A DNA stretch of 37,633 bases from the NCBI GenBank assembly GCA_002070395.1, contig MWDE01000019.1:1-37633 (forward strand), read 5' to 3'. This stretch comes from Synergistetes bacterium ADurb.Bin155. GTDB lineage: Bacteria; Synergistota; Synergistia; Synergistales; Thermovirgaceae. Position 1 is the stretch's first letter, and every line of letters begins with the position of its first letter. Made by a program: the position numbers and the translations under genes. Below the pieces are notes generated by a model that saw only the letters and a list, made by a program, of their open reading frames with translations, did not search any database and was not told the DNA's origin. Positions 15,296 to 22,349 of this stretch are shown here, piece after piece.

Positions 15296-16771
15296 TCAGT
15301 TTTTGCGGAGTTCCCTTTTGAGAATCTTGCCTATGCTGGACCTCGGCATCTCGTCGATGAACTCCACGATCCTCGGGATCTTGTAATGGGCCAGGTGCTC
15401 CTTCGAGAAGGAGATAACATCCCGAGCTGTTACCTTAGGTTCTCCGGAGGGCGTGATGTAAGCCTTCACTATCTCGCCGCTGACAGGGTGTTCCACCCCC
15501 ACAACGGCGCATTCCCTGACACCCGGCATCTGCTGCAGGACGCCCTCGATCTCGGTGGGGTATACGTTGAAACCACCCACTATAATTATATCGGTCACCC
15601 TGTCCAGGATGGTCAGGTACCCCTCCTCATCTATCTTGACCACATCCCCGGTGTTGAACCAGTCGCCTTTGATCTTTTCCCTGGTCAACTCCGGCGCTTT
15701 GAAATAGCCTTTGAAAACGGAGGGGCCCTTCACCCAGAGGGTGCCTTCCGCGCCAAGGGGGAGCAACTCGCCCTCGGTGTCCCTTACCTCGACATCGTAA
15801 CCCTCCAGGACGGTCCCTACGGTGCCCAGTTTCCTCCTGGCCACGCTCTCGTTGATGGAGACCACCGGCGATGTCTCGGTAAGGCCATAACCTTCAAGAA
15901 CTGAAACCCCAAGCAGCTGCTTCGTCCTCGCGTCCAGCCTCGCGGGGAACCGGTCGCCGCCGGTCACCAGGAGTCTCAGCGAGGAGGGTGGCATCACACC
16001 CCTGGCGATGGCGCCGAGCATGAGGGCGACCATGGTCGGTACGGCGATCATCACCGTGACCTCAGCCGCCTTGATGCACTCGATGGCACTCTCGGGAGGC
16101 ATGAAGGTGGGCATGATGGCCTGGGGGTACCCCCCGAGCAGAGGCAGGAGCCCGCTGGTGGTGAAACCCAGGGTGTGGAAGTTGGGAAGTACGTTGATGA
16201 AAATATCGTCGCTTTCCAGGTCCTTAAAATGGAAGATTGACTTTGTCACGTTGTCGTATAGGTTGGAATGGGTTATGGGCACTCCCTTGGGTGACCCCGT
16301 TGTGCCGGAGGTATAGAAGAGAACGGCTATCTCGGGGTCCGATCGTTCGCAGGTCCGGGACTGGAAGGAAGGCAGGGGGCCGTCCAAGACCACCGCAACG
16401 GCCGGGAGGCCGGAAGCGGCAAGTCCCTGGGTGATCTGGTCCATACCCTGGGGGACGAAAACGGCAGATACATCGGAGTGAACGAGGGTCTCCATCGTCG
16501 GCGCCAACCCGGCCTGCAGGTTCAGCGGGGTCATGGTCCCCCCGGCTTTCCAGACGGCGATCATCAAGGCAAGAAAAGCCGGGCAGTTCGGCATCAGCAC
16601 CGCTACCCTGTTGCCCTCCTTAAACCCGCTCTCCCTCAACCTCGTCTCGTACTGGGCGGCGAGATCGGCCAGGACTTTACGGGACCACCAAGCTCCCCGC
16701 CACCAGACGGCGCGCTCGCCGTTGGACCTGTTGCACTGGGAAAGGATCTTTTCCTCGAGCCTCACGTTCAC
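15296..16771 (-). CDS. AMP-forming acyl-CoA synthetase / ligase
   Basis: 491 residues of the ANL superfamily, which activates a carboxylic acid to acyl-AMP and passes it to CoA. Motifs: phosphate loop YTSGTTGSPKG (about residue 150), GYGLTETSP, the GDWFNTGDV motif, DIIIVGGFNVYPTEIE hinge and the C-terminal catalytic Lys in SSIGKILKREL. It resembles long- or medium-chain fatty acid:CoA ligases, but the substrate cannot be read from the sequence. It starts with GTG at 16771, with GGAGGG eight bases upstream. It is the first gene of the run to citX and is divergent from asnS. Confidence 0.9.
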   Translation of the reverse strand: MNVRLEEKILSQCNRSNGERAVWWRGAWWSRKVLADLAAQYETRLRESGFKEGNRVAVLMPNCPAFLALMIAVWKAGGTMTPLNLQAGLAPTMETLVHSDVSAVFVPQGMDQITQGLAASGLPAVAVVLDGPLPSFQSRTCERSDPEIAVLFYTSGTTGSPKGVPITHSNLYDNVTKSIFHFKDLESDDIFINVLPNFHTLGFTTSGLLPLLGGYPQAIMPTFMPPESAIECIKAAEVTVMIAVPTMVALMLGAIARGVMPPSSLRLLVTGGDRFPARLDARTKQLLGVSVLEGYGLTETSPVVSINESVARRKLGTVGTVLEGYDVEVRDTEGELLPLGAEGTLWVKGPSVFKGYFKAPELTREKIKGDWFNTGDVVKIDEEGYLTILDRVTDIIIVGGFNVYPTEIEGVLQQMPGVRECAVVGVEHPVSGEIVKAYITPSGEPKVTARDVISFSKEHLAHYKIPRIVEFIDEMPRSSIGKILKRELRKN

Positions 16772-16935
16772 GCCATTGTCCCTCCGAGAAAAGAAATGTA
16801 TGGGACCTCACCGGCACCATCCCGTTGCGCAAGACCATCGTCTTCCCGCCGCAGGTCCCCCAAAAACGGAATATATGCTAGTGTATCATACTGTCATCTA
16901 TTCCGAACACGCGAGGAAATGGAGGAGGTCTTCCC

Positions 16936-18240
16936 ATGGCAGTTCCCTGGGTCTACATCGGCGATCTTCCCGCTCACGAGGGCGAGGAGGTACAGCTCAA
17001 ATGCTGGATGTACAACAAGCGGAGTTCCGGCAAGATCCACTTCCTGCAGCTTCGCGACGGCACGGGATTCATCCAGGGGGTGGTTGTCAAGGGCGAGGTA
17101 CCGGAGGAACAGTTCCTTTCGACCCGCAACCTGTGGCTCGAGGCTTCCCTCGAGGTGACGGGCAGGGTGCGAAGGGATGAAAGAGCCCCCTCCGGCTTCG
17201 AGCTTAATGTCACCGGGGTGAAGATCCTGCAAAACCCCACCGATGAATACCCCATCGGAAAGAAGGATCACGGGATAGACTTCCTCCTGGACAACCGTCA
17301 CCTGTGGCTGCGGAGCGCCAGTCAACGAGCGGTGATGAGGATCCGGGAAAGGGTGATCTGGTCGGCGAGGGAGTACCTCCATGACAACGGCTTCCTTCTC
17401 ATCGACAGCCCTATCCTGACCGGGGCCATCGGCGAGGGCGCATCGAGCCTTTTCGAAGTGCCCTACTTCGACCTGGGGAAAGCCTACCTGGCCCAGACGG
17501 GTCAACTTTACGCCGAGGCGGCGGCGGCGGCCTTCGGCAAGGTTTATACCTTCGGCCCCACCTTCCGTGCCGAGAAATCCAAGACCAGGAGGCATCTCAC
17601 CGAGTTCTGGATGATAGAGCCCGAGGTGGCCTTTTACGATCACGTCGACAACATGACCCTCCAGGAGAACCTCGTCTCTTATATCGTGGAAAAGGTCCTG
17701 GAACATTGCCGGGCGGAGCTGACCCTGATAGGGAGGGACACGGCCCCTCTCGAGCTGGTGAAGCCGCCCTTTCACCACATCAGCTACGACGACGCCGTCA
17801 TTATGCTCCAAAAGCTCGGTTGCCCGATGCAGTACGGTGCTGACTTCGGAGGCGAGGATGAAACCATTCTCACCCGGCAGTTCGACAGACCCCTCTTCGT
17901 GGAGTGCTACCCAAAAAAGGTCAAAGCTTTCTACATGAAACAGCACCCCGAAAGGGAGGACCTGGTCCTCTGCGACGACCTCCTAGCACCGGAGGGCTAC
18001 GGTGAGATCATAGGCGGCTCCCAGAGGGAGGATTCCCTGGACTTTCTGCTCGCACGCATAAGGGAAGAGAAGCTCCCCGAGGATTCCTACGACTGGTACC
18101 TGGACCTGAGGAAGTACGGCACCTTCGTCCACAGCGGTTTTGGCATGGGTATCGAAAGGGTAGTGGCATGGGTATGCGGCCTTCCCCACATAAGGGAGAC
18201 CATACCATTCCCGAGGACCATATATCGTTTGAACCCGTGA
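16936..18240 (+). CDS. asnS: Asparaginyl-tRNA synthetase
   Basis: 434 residues. AsnRS charges tRNA-Asn. Domains: an N-terminal OB-fold anticodon-binding domain (about 10-110, with LQLRDGTGFIQGVV) and the class II catalytic core (about 125-434). Motifs: GEGASSLFEV, LAQTGQLYAEAAAAAF, motif 2 FRAEKSKTRRHLTEFWMIEPE-like (FRAEKSK..RHLTEFWMIEPE), and motif 3 GFGMGIERVVAW. The Lys in FRAEKSK differs from the Asn common in FRAENS. GGAGGAGG lies seven bases before the ATG. It is a single gene, convergent with gdhA across a shared 76-base gap and divergent from the acyl-CoA synthetase gene. Confidence 0.96.
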   Translation: MAVPWVYIGDLPAHEGEEVQLKCWMYNKRSSGKIHFLQLRDGTGFIQGVVVKGEVPEEQFLSTRNLWLEASLEVTGRVRRDERAPSGFELNVTGVKILQNPTDEYPIGKKDHGIDFLLDNRHLWLRSASQRAVMRIRERVIWSAREYLHDNGFLLIDSPILTGAIGEGASSLFEVPYFDLGKAYLAQTGQLYAEAAAAAFGKVYTFGPTFRAEKSKTRRHLTEFWMIEPEVAFYDHVDNMTLQENLVSYIVEKVLEHCRAELTLIGRDTAPLELVKPPFHHISYDDAVIMLQKLGCPMQYGADFGGEDETILTRQFDRPLFVECYPKKVKAFYMKQHPEREDLVLCDDLLAPEGYGEIIGGSQREDSLDFLLARIREEKLPEDSYDWYLDLRKYGTFVHSGFGMGIERVVAWVCGLPHIRETIPFPRTIYRLNP

Positions 18241-18245
18241 AGGTG

Positions 18246-18279
18246 AAAAAACCGGGGCCGCCTTAAAAGGCGGCCCCGG
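18246..18279 (-). terminator. Intrinsic terminator of gdhA
   Basis: A very stable GC hairpin (18252-18279, CCGGGGCCGCC arms extended by two A-T pairs, tiny loop) is followed on the minus strand by six U (18251-18246). It lies directly after the gdhA stop. On the plus strand there is no U-run, so its effect on asnS transcripts would be weaker. Confidence 0.9.
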
Positions 18280-18316
18280 CCGGTCATTGACGATTCGGCG
18301 GCTAAAAAGACGTCGA

Positions 18317-19588
18317 CTAGAGGAATATCCCGCGGAGCCTTGCCGCTTCGGCTACCCGTGCGATGGCGGCCATGAAGGCGGCACGGCGCATCTTCACGTG
18401 GCGTTCCTGGCTGAAGTCCCATACCCGCTTGAAGTTACCCTTCATGATATGGAGAAGCCTCGAGTTGTACTCCTCCCGGGTCCAGAAAAATCCGCCGAGG
18501 TTCTGCGCCCACTCGAAGTAGGACCCTATGACCCCGCCGGAATTAGCCAGGAAATCGGGAACGATCAGTACTCCCTTGGCATCGAGGATCGCGTCGGCAT
18601 CAGGGGTGATGGGGCCGTTGGCGGCTTCGACGATGTACTTGACCTTGACCTTGTCGGCGTTGTCCTTGTTGACCACGCCCTCGAGGGCCGCGGGGATGAG
18701 GATGTCGGCTTCGAGCAAGAGGAGTTCTTCAGCGGGGATCTTTTCGAGTCCGGGCTGCTCGAAACCCTCGAGAAGCTTTTTGGGGTGGGCGGAGGCATGC
18801 TGCTGGGCTTTCTTGATGTCAATGCCCTTGGGGCAATAGTAAGCTCCGGTGATATCGCTGATGCCGACCACCGTCGCGCCGGCGTTGACAAGCGTCAGGG
18901 CGGCGTGGGTTCCGACGTTGCCAAACCCCTGGATGACGAAGGTCGTACCCTTGGGGTCCTTTTTGATGGCCTTGAGGAACTCAAGAGCGCAGGTGGCAAC
19001 ACCCAGGCCGGTCGCCTCGACGCGGCCCTCGGAACCCCACAGTCCCACCGGTTTCCCGGTGAAGAGGGCGGGTTCGACCTTGCCCCTTATCTTGCTGATC
19101 GTGTCCATGAACCATATCATCTCCTGGCCGCCGGTGTTCACATCCGGGCCGGGAGCGTCGATCCAAGTTCCGATCAGCGGCTCTATCCTGGCGGCGTAGG
19201 TCCTCGAGAGACGTTCCTTTTCACCCTTTGACATCTGGAGCGGGTCGCACTCTACCCCACCCTTACCTCCCCCATAGGGTATGCCGGCGAGGGAACACTT
19301 CCAGGTCATGAGCATGCCCAGGGCTTCGCATTCATCAAGGTTCACATCGGGGTGGAATCTGGTGCCGCCCTTGGCCGGCCCGATAGCCGTGGAATGCTGG
19401 ATACGGTAGCCGTTAAAGACCTTGGTGGTTCCGTCGTCCATCACGACGGGGACCGAAACGGACAATTTCCGCTCGGAGTTGCCGAGTATCTCGACCAGGC
19501 TGTCTTCGAGACCCAGTTCCTCTGCCGCGCCATAGAAGTTTTTCAAAGCGATATTAAGGAGCACGTTCTCTGAAGTCCTCTTACCCAT
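18317..19588 (-). CDS. gdhA: Glu/Leu/Phe/Val dehydrogenase family glutamate dehydrogenase
   Basis: 423 residues, the size of the small hexameric GDH family. The enzyme interconverts glutamate with 2-oxoglutarate plus ammonium, a central step in amino-acid fermentation. Motifs: GPAKGGTRFHP, the catalytic Lys in GIPYGGGKGGV, DAPGPDVNT, and the Rossmann motif VIQGFGNVGTHAA (about residue 220). The cofactor cannot be fixed with certainty by eye. It has its own strong promoter (19707-19734), a leader of about 110 bases and an intrinsic terminator, so it is a monocistronic unit. Ribosome site GGAGGTGC lies 7-8 bases before the ATG. Confidence 0.95.
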   Translation of the reverse strand: MGKRTSENVLLNIALKNFYGAAEELGLEDSLVEILGNSERKLSVSVPVVMDDGTTKVFNGYRIQHSTAIGPAKGGTRFHPDVNLDECEALGMLMTWKCSLAGIPYGGGKGGVECDPLQMSKGEKERLSRTYAARIEPLIGTWIDAPGPDVNTGGQEMIWFMDTISKIRGKVEPALFTGKPVGLWGSEGRVEATGLGVATCALEFLKAIKKDPKGTTFVIQGFGNVGTHAALTLVNAGATVVGISDITGAYYCPKGIDIKKAQQHASAHPKKLLEGFEQPGLEKIPAEELLLLEADILIPAALEGVVNKDNADKVKVKYIVEAANGPITPDADAILDAKGVLIVPDFLANSGGVIGSYFEWAQNLGGFFWTREEYNSRLLHIMKGNFKRVWDFSQERHVKMRRAAFMAAIARVAEAARLRGIFL

Positions 19589-19706
19589 TCAAACAGCACC
19601 TCCGCATTCATCTGATGACCCGGGCACCCCAGGCCTTCAAAACCGGGAACTGCATACATGCCGTGAAGCTGTGTCGGCCCTTTCTGGAGCCGCTTTCCAA
19701 TAATCT

Positions 19707-19734
19707 AATATATGTGAAAGAAATCCCTTGTCAA
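19707..19734 (-). promoter_or_regulatory. gdhA promoter (sigma70-type)
   Basis: Minus strand: perfect -35 TTGACA (19734-19729), 16-base spacer, -10 TATATT (19712-19707, five of six). The -35 is centred in a 13-base palindrome, CCCTTGWCAAGGG (19725-19737). The predicted start is near 19700, leaving a leader of about 110 bases with a possible GC stem (CCCGG/CCGGG, about 19620-19645) but no riboswitch that I recognise. Confidence 0.75.
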
Positions 19735-19791
19735 GGGGCCGGTATTATGTATACTCCATAATATTCCATCCACTTCACTCCTTCGCTGGAT

Positions 19792-19825
19792 AAAAAAACA
19801 GGGCTTGGGGAAACCCCTTGCCCTG
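19792..19825 (-). terminator. Intrinsic terminator downstream of the candidate selenoprotein gene
   Basis: On the minus strand CAGGGC-AA-GGGG pairs with CCCC-AA-GCCCTG around a TTT loop (19825-19799), with two A-A mismatches, followed by seven U (19798-19792). It closes the transcript that includes the small gene at 19899-20213 and separates it from the gdhA promoter. A genuine terminator here argues that the stretch between rluC-like and gdhA is a transcribed gene, not filler. Confidence 0.88.
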
Positions 19826-19898
19826 TGACACGGAACTAAATTTCATGGATGGCCGTCCTAAAATACGGGGGCTTCGGCCGGGAGTTCACCTTTGGTCT

Positions 19899-20213
19899 TC
19901 AGCAGGATCCCCTTTGAATGCCAAGGACGGTCATCACTTCGATATTCGTGGACCATAGGAACCCGGTCTGCTCGACCCTGACCAGGTCATCGGCAAATCT
20001 CATCTCTTCCGGGACCCATAGAGTGATACCATCCCCGGAAAGCATGGTGTAGCCGTTATCCACGGAGGGTTTTCCGCTCTCGACGAGAGCCGCGTAACGC
20101 GCCGATCACCCTCCACCGAGGCGTCTTACGATGACGTAACCCTCGTTGCCCATCGATCCCAGTTTAGCCTTGGCCTTGTCGCTGATCTCTAGTTTCAGCT
20201 TCCCCTCAGTCAT
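19899..20213 (-). CDS. Candidate HesB/IscA-like selenoprotein with in-frame UGA (Sec36)
   Basis: From the ATG at 20213 the frame has 35 codons, TGA (20108-20106), then 68 more codons to a TGA stop at 19901-19899; 104 residues if the first TGA is selenocysteine. The N-terminus (KLKLEISDKAKAKL, then GYVIVRRLGGG-U) resembles HesB/IscA-type proteins, in which a Cys follows Gly-Gly, and what I recall as the CC/Se motif (seleno)protein family. The part after the UGA (ARYAALVESGKPSV, ITLWVPEEM, TGFLWS) continues as a beta-rich domain without a break. Ribosome site GGGGGG lies seven bases upstream; an in-frame ATG at 20228 with AGGAG is an alternative. It is last in the operon after the pseudouridine synthase gene. 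A -1 frame tail to 19858 is open. Decay into a pseudogene is the main alternative. Confidence 0.65.
20064..20114 (-). promoter_or_regulatory. SECIS-like nested hairpin spanning the in-frame UGA
   Basis: In the minus-strand mRNA, GGAGGG just before the UGA (20114-20109) can pair perfectly with CCCUCC (20069-20064). Inside it, a perfect 6-bp stem GCUCUC/GAGAGC (20090-20076) is capped by the loop GUC, and a small CGCG/CGCG pair lies between. The loop G is about 22 bases past the UGA. Bacterial SECIS elements have the UGA near the stem base and a G at the start of a small apical loop roughly 16-37 bases downstream, which this matches. Confidence 0.6.
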
Positions 20214-20257
20214 ACCCATTCCCCCCATAGAGGTTTTTCTCCTGAACAACGTGGTCA

Positions 20258-21217
20258 TTATACCCCACGGTTGTATAAACGCCAACCCCTACTAGAAAGG
20301 ATCCCCATAAAGTCGGGAGGGGGAAGGGCTAAAAACTTTTTCCCAGAAAGGTGACCAAGGGGGGCGGACAGGTCCCTGAACTCCAGGCTCCTGGAGTGGA
20401 GCATCGGCCTATGAACGCCTAGGAGACGCCATTCGGCGTTCACCTTACGGTCACCGTACTTGATGTCGCCTACCAGGGGGTGCCCTATGGAGGCGAGGTG
20501 GACCCTCGCCTGGTGAGGCCGCCCGGTAAGAAGCTCCACCTGCAGCAGGGAAACCACCGAGTCCCCCGTTACCTTCCTGAACCTTGTAAGGGCCGTCCTT
20601 CCCCTGGCGGCGTCAATGCCCACAATGTTGTCTTCTCCGGTCTTCAATAGGGGCGAATCGATCTCAAGCTCATTTGGGGCTTCACCGACAACCAGGGCGA
20701 GGTAGGTCTTCAGGACGTTTCCCTTCCGCCAAGCCTCATGAAGCACTCTGAGAGCCACGCCGTTAAGGGCAAGAGCCATAGCCCCCGAGGTATTCCTGTC
20801 GAGCCTGTGCACCGGTGTGGGAAAGAAGGAGGGGTCCTTCCAGCCTAGGGTCGCCGTTGTCCTGGAGATGACACTCTCGCCGCCGTCACGATCGGGTTGT
20901 GAAAGCAGGTTCCAAGGTTTATTGATCAGACAGACATCGTTGTCAGCATAAATGATCTCTATTGAAGGGCTGGGTGCTCCAGGGCCCGAAAAGGAGGGCT
21001 TCCTGGCCTCAGCTTCGGCATCATCCCAGGGGACAGCCACCGCGCTTCCAGCGGCGACCCTGGAGGAACATTCGACCCGGCGGCCGTCCACCTTGACCAA
21101 ACCTTTCCTGAAGGCTCGCATAACTGCCGCCAGGGGAAGATCGGGCCACTTCTTCCGTATTACCTTGTCCACCCTTCTCCCATCGTCATGGGCTGAAACC
21201 TTGAAAACCTGTCCCAT
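20258..21217 (-). CDS. RluA-family 23S rRNA pseudouridine synthase (RluC/RluD-like)
   Basis: 319 residues: an N-terminal S4-like domain (about 10-75, DGRRVDKVIRKKWPDL) and a catalytic RluA domain with the signature HRLDRNTSG that carries the catalytic Asp (about residue 145), followed by GRPHQARVHLASIGHPLVGD. These enzymes isomerise specific uridines in 23S rRNA; the exact target cannot be told. It starts five bases after the HD-domain gene and is followed after 44 bases by the candidate selenoprotein gene, so the three probably share a transcript. Confidence 0.93.
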   Translation of the reverse strand: MGQVFKVSAHDDGRRVDKVIRKKWPDLPLAAVMRAFRKGLVKVDGRRVECSSRVAAGSAVAVPWDDAEAEARKPSFSGPGAPSPSIEIIYADNDVCLINKPWNLLSQPDRDGGESVISRTTATLGWKDPSFFPTPVHRLDRNTSGAMALALNGVALRVLHEAWRKGNVLKTYLALVVGEAPNELEIDSPLLKTGEDNIVGIDAARGRTALTRFRKVTGDSVVSLLQVELLTGRPHQARVHLASIGHPLVGDIKYGDRKVNAEWRLLGVHRPMLHSRSLEFRDLSAPLGHLSGKKFLALPPPDFMGILSSRGWRLYNRGV

Positions 21218-21222
21218 CCCGT

Positions 21223-22254
21223 TCAGTCCTCCACCTTTCGTGTGTCCGGCCTCCAGAACCTCCTGCCGGCGGAGGGGAGGAAGTCCGAGATGGAGACCTC
21301 CCCGTTGCCGCTTTCGGGAAAGGATCCCCAGCAGTACATGAGGAAGTCCAGTTCGTCGGCCGATGAAACTACCATGGCCTCGGGGGTCGCCGGAAGCACA
21401 GGCGAACCATACTCCTTGCGCCCATGGTGGCTCACCAGGATATGCCCCAGGGCGGTCTCTAGAGCCTCATCGAGGCTGTGTTCACCGGCCAGGAGGGAGA
21501 AGCGGCTGAAACCCAGCGCGATATGGTCGATGACCGTCCCCGGTAGGGTCATCGAAGGAAAGGGGTCAAGCCTGTAGGAATCGATCTTGCCGATGTCGTG
21601 CAAAAGCCCCCCTGCGGTCACGACATCCAGGTCCATGTCGATGCCCGAATCGATATAGGTTTGGGCAAGGGCGCGGGCGCCCTTCGTCACTGACAGGGTA
21701 TGCTCGATCAGCCCATGGACGTAGGCGTGATGCATGGTCACGGCCGCCGGAGCCTCCCGGAACTTCCTCCATGTATCACCCCTGAAGACCTTTTCTAGAA
21801 AATCCCTGACCGCGGGGCGGCAACCGGCGACCAGGGCCCTGAACTCCTCCTCCATTTGCTCGATGGGGATCGGTGAGGACTGGATGAAACCACTTATGGG
21901 GTATTTCTCGGGGTCCAGGAGGAACAGTTCCGAAAACTGGTACTGCTGCTTCCCCTTGAATTCCGACACGGTGCCGATGGCCCCGATGGGCGCGTTGAGG
22001 AAAACGCCGGGCATCTCCGGTGAACCGGGTTCAACGGGCGATCTTTCACCCGACCGGGCGTCCCACCATTTTCCATCGGACCAGACTTTCGCCTCGATGG
22101 TCCCCTCGGAATCCACCAGGGCGACTTCCCAGAAGGGCCTTTTATTCCTGTCAAACCTCTGCTTGACCTGTTGGAGCACGCCGAGGATCTTGAATCGATC
22201 GCCGGAAGCCAGGCCCCTCAGCTGGGATGTAGTTGAGTTCATCATGTCGGACAA
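21223..22254 (-). CDS. HD-domain 3'-5' exoribonuclease, YhaM-like
   Basis: 343 residues: an N-terminal OB-fold (about 10-125, FKILGVLQQVKQRF and ALVDSEGTIEAKVW) followed by an HD phosphohydrolase domain (about 165-305) with HAYVHGLIEHTLSV and GLLHDIGKIDSY. This is the layout of YhaM/CBF1, a 3'-5' exoribonuclease in RNA turnover. The length is slightly above that of YhaM. Start: TTG at 22254 with GGAGG seven bases upstream; the later ATG pair lacks a good site. A 95-base gap separates it from apgM and contains a 6-bp GGAGCG hairpin (22295-22310) with no U-run. Confidence 0.88.
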   Translation of the reverse strand: MSDMMNSTTSQLRGLASGDRFKILGVLQQVKQRFDRNKRPFWEVALVDSEGTIEAKVWSDGKWWDARSGERSPVEPGSPEMPGVFLNAPIGAIGTVSEFKGKQQYQFSELFLLDPEKYPISGFIQSSPIPIEQMEEEFRALVAGCRPAVRDFLEKVFRGDTWRKFREAPAAVTMHHAYVHGLIEHTLSVTKGARALAQTYIDSGIDMDLDVVTAGGLLHDIGKIDSYRLDPFPSMTLPGTVIDHIALGFSRFSLLAGEHSLDEALETALGHILVSHHGRKEYGSPVLPATPEAMVVSSADELDFLMYCWGSFPESGNGEVSISDFLPSAGRRFWRPDTRKVED

Positions 22255-22349
22255 GGAGATCCCTCCGTTTCAAATCTTCACTTATGCCACCGCTGGAGCG
22301 ACGACGCTCCTTTCGGCCCACCTTCGTGACCGGAAGTACCTGGAAGGGG

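Noticed and set aside
16894..17946. A 350-codon open frame antisense to asnS
   Set aside because: Shadow of asnS; no ribosome site or recognisable domain.
19589..19706. Riboswitch in the gdhA leader
   Set aside because: A possible CCCGG/CCGGG stem is seen, but no sequence core of a known riboswitch class could be recognised.
8332..20213. Genome-wide recoding of UGA as an amino acid, suggested by two in-frame TGA codons
   Set aside because: Many intact genes in the window end at TGA with tight overlaps (for example the MocR-type/citX ATGA, rimO/pgpA GTGA, asnS), so UGA is a normal stop here.
22295..22310. GGAGCG/CGCTCC hairpin between apgM and the YhaM-like gene as a terminator
   Set aside because: Only six base pairs and no U-run; the downstream gene lies close in the same direction.
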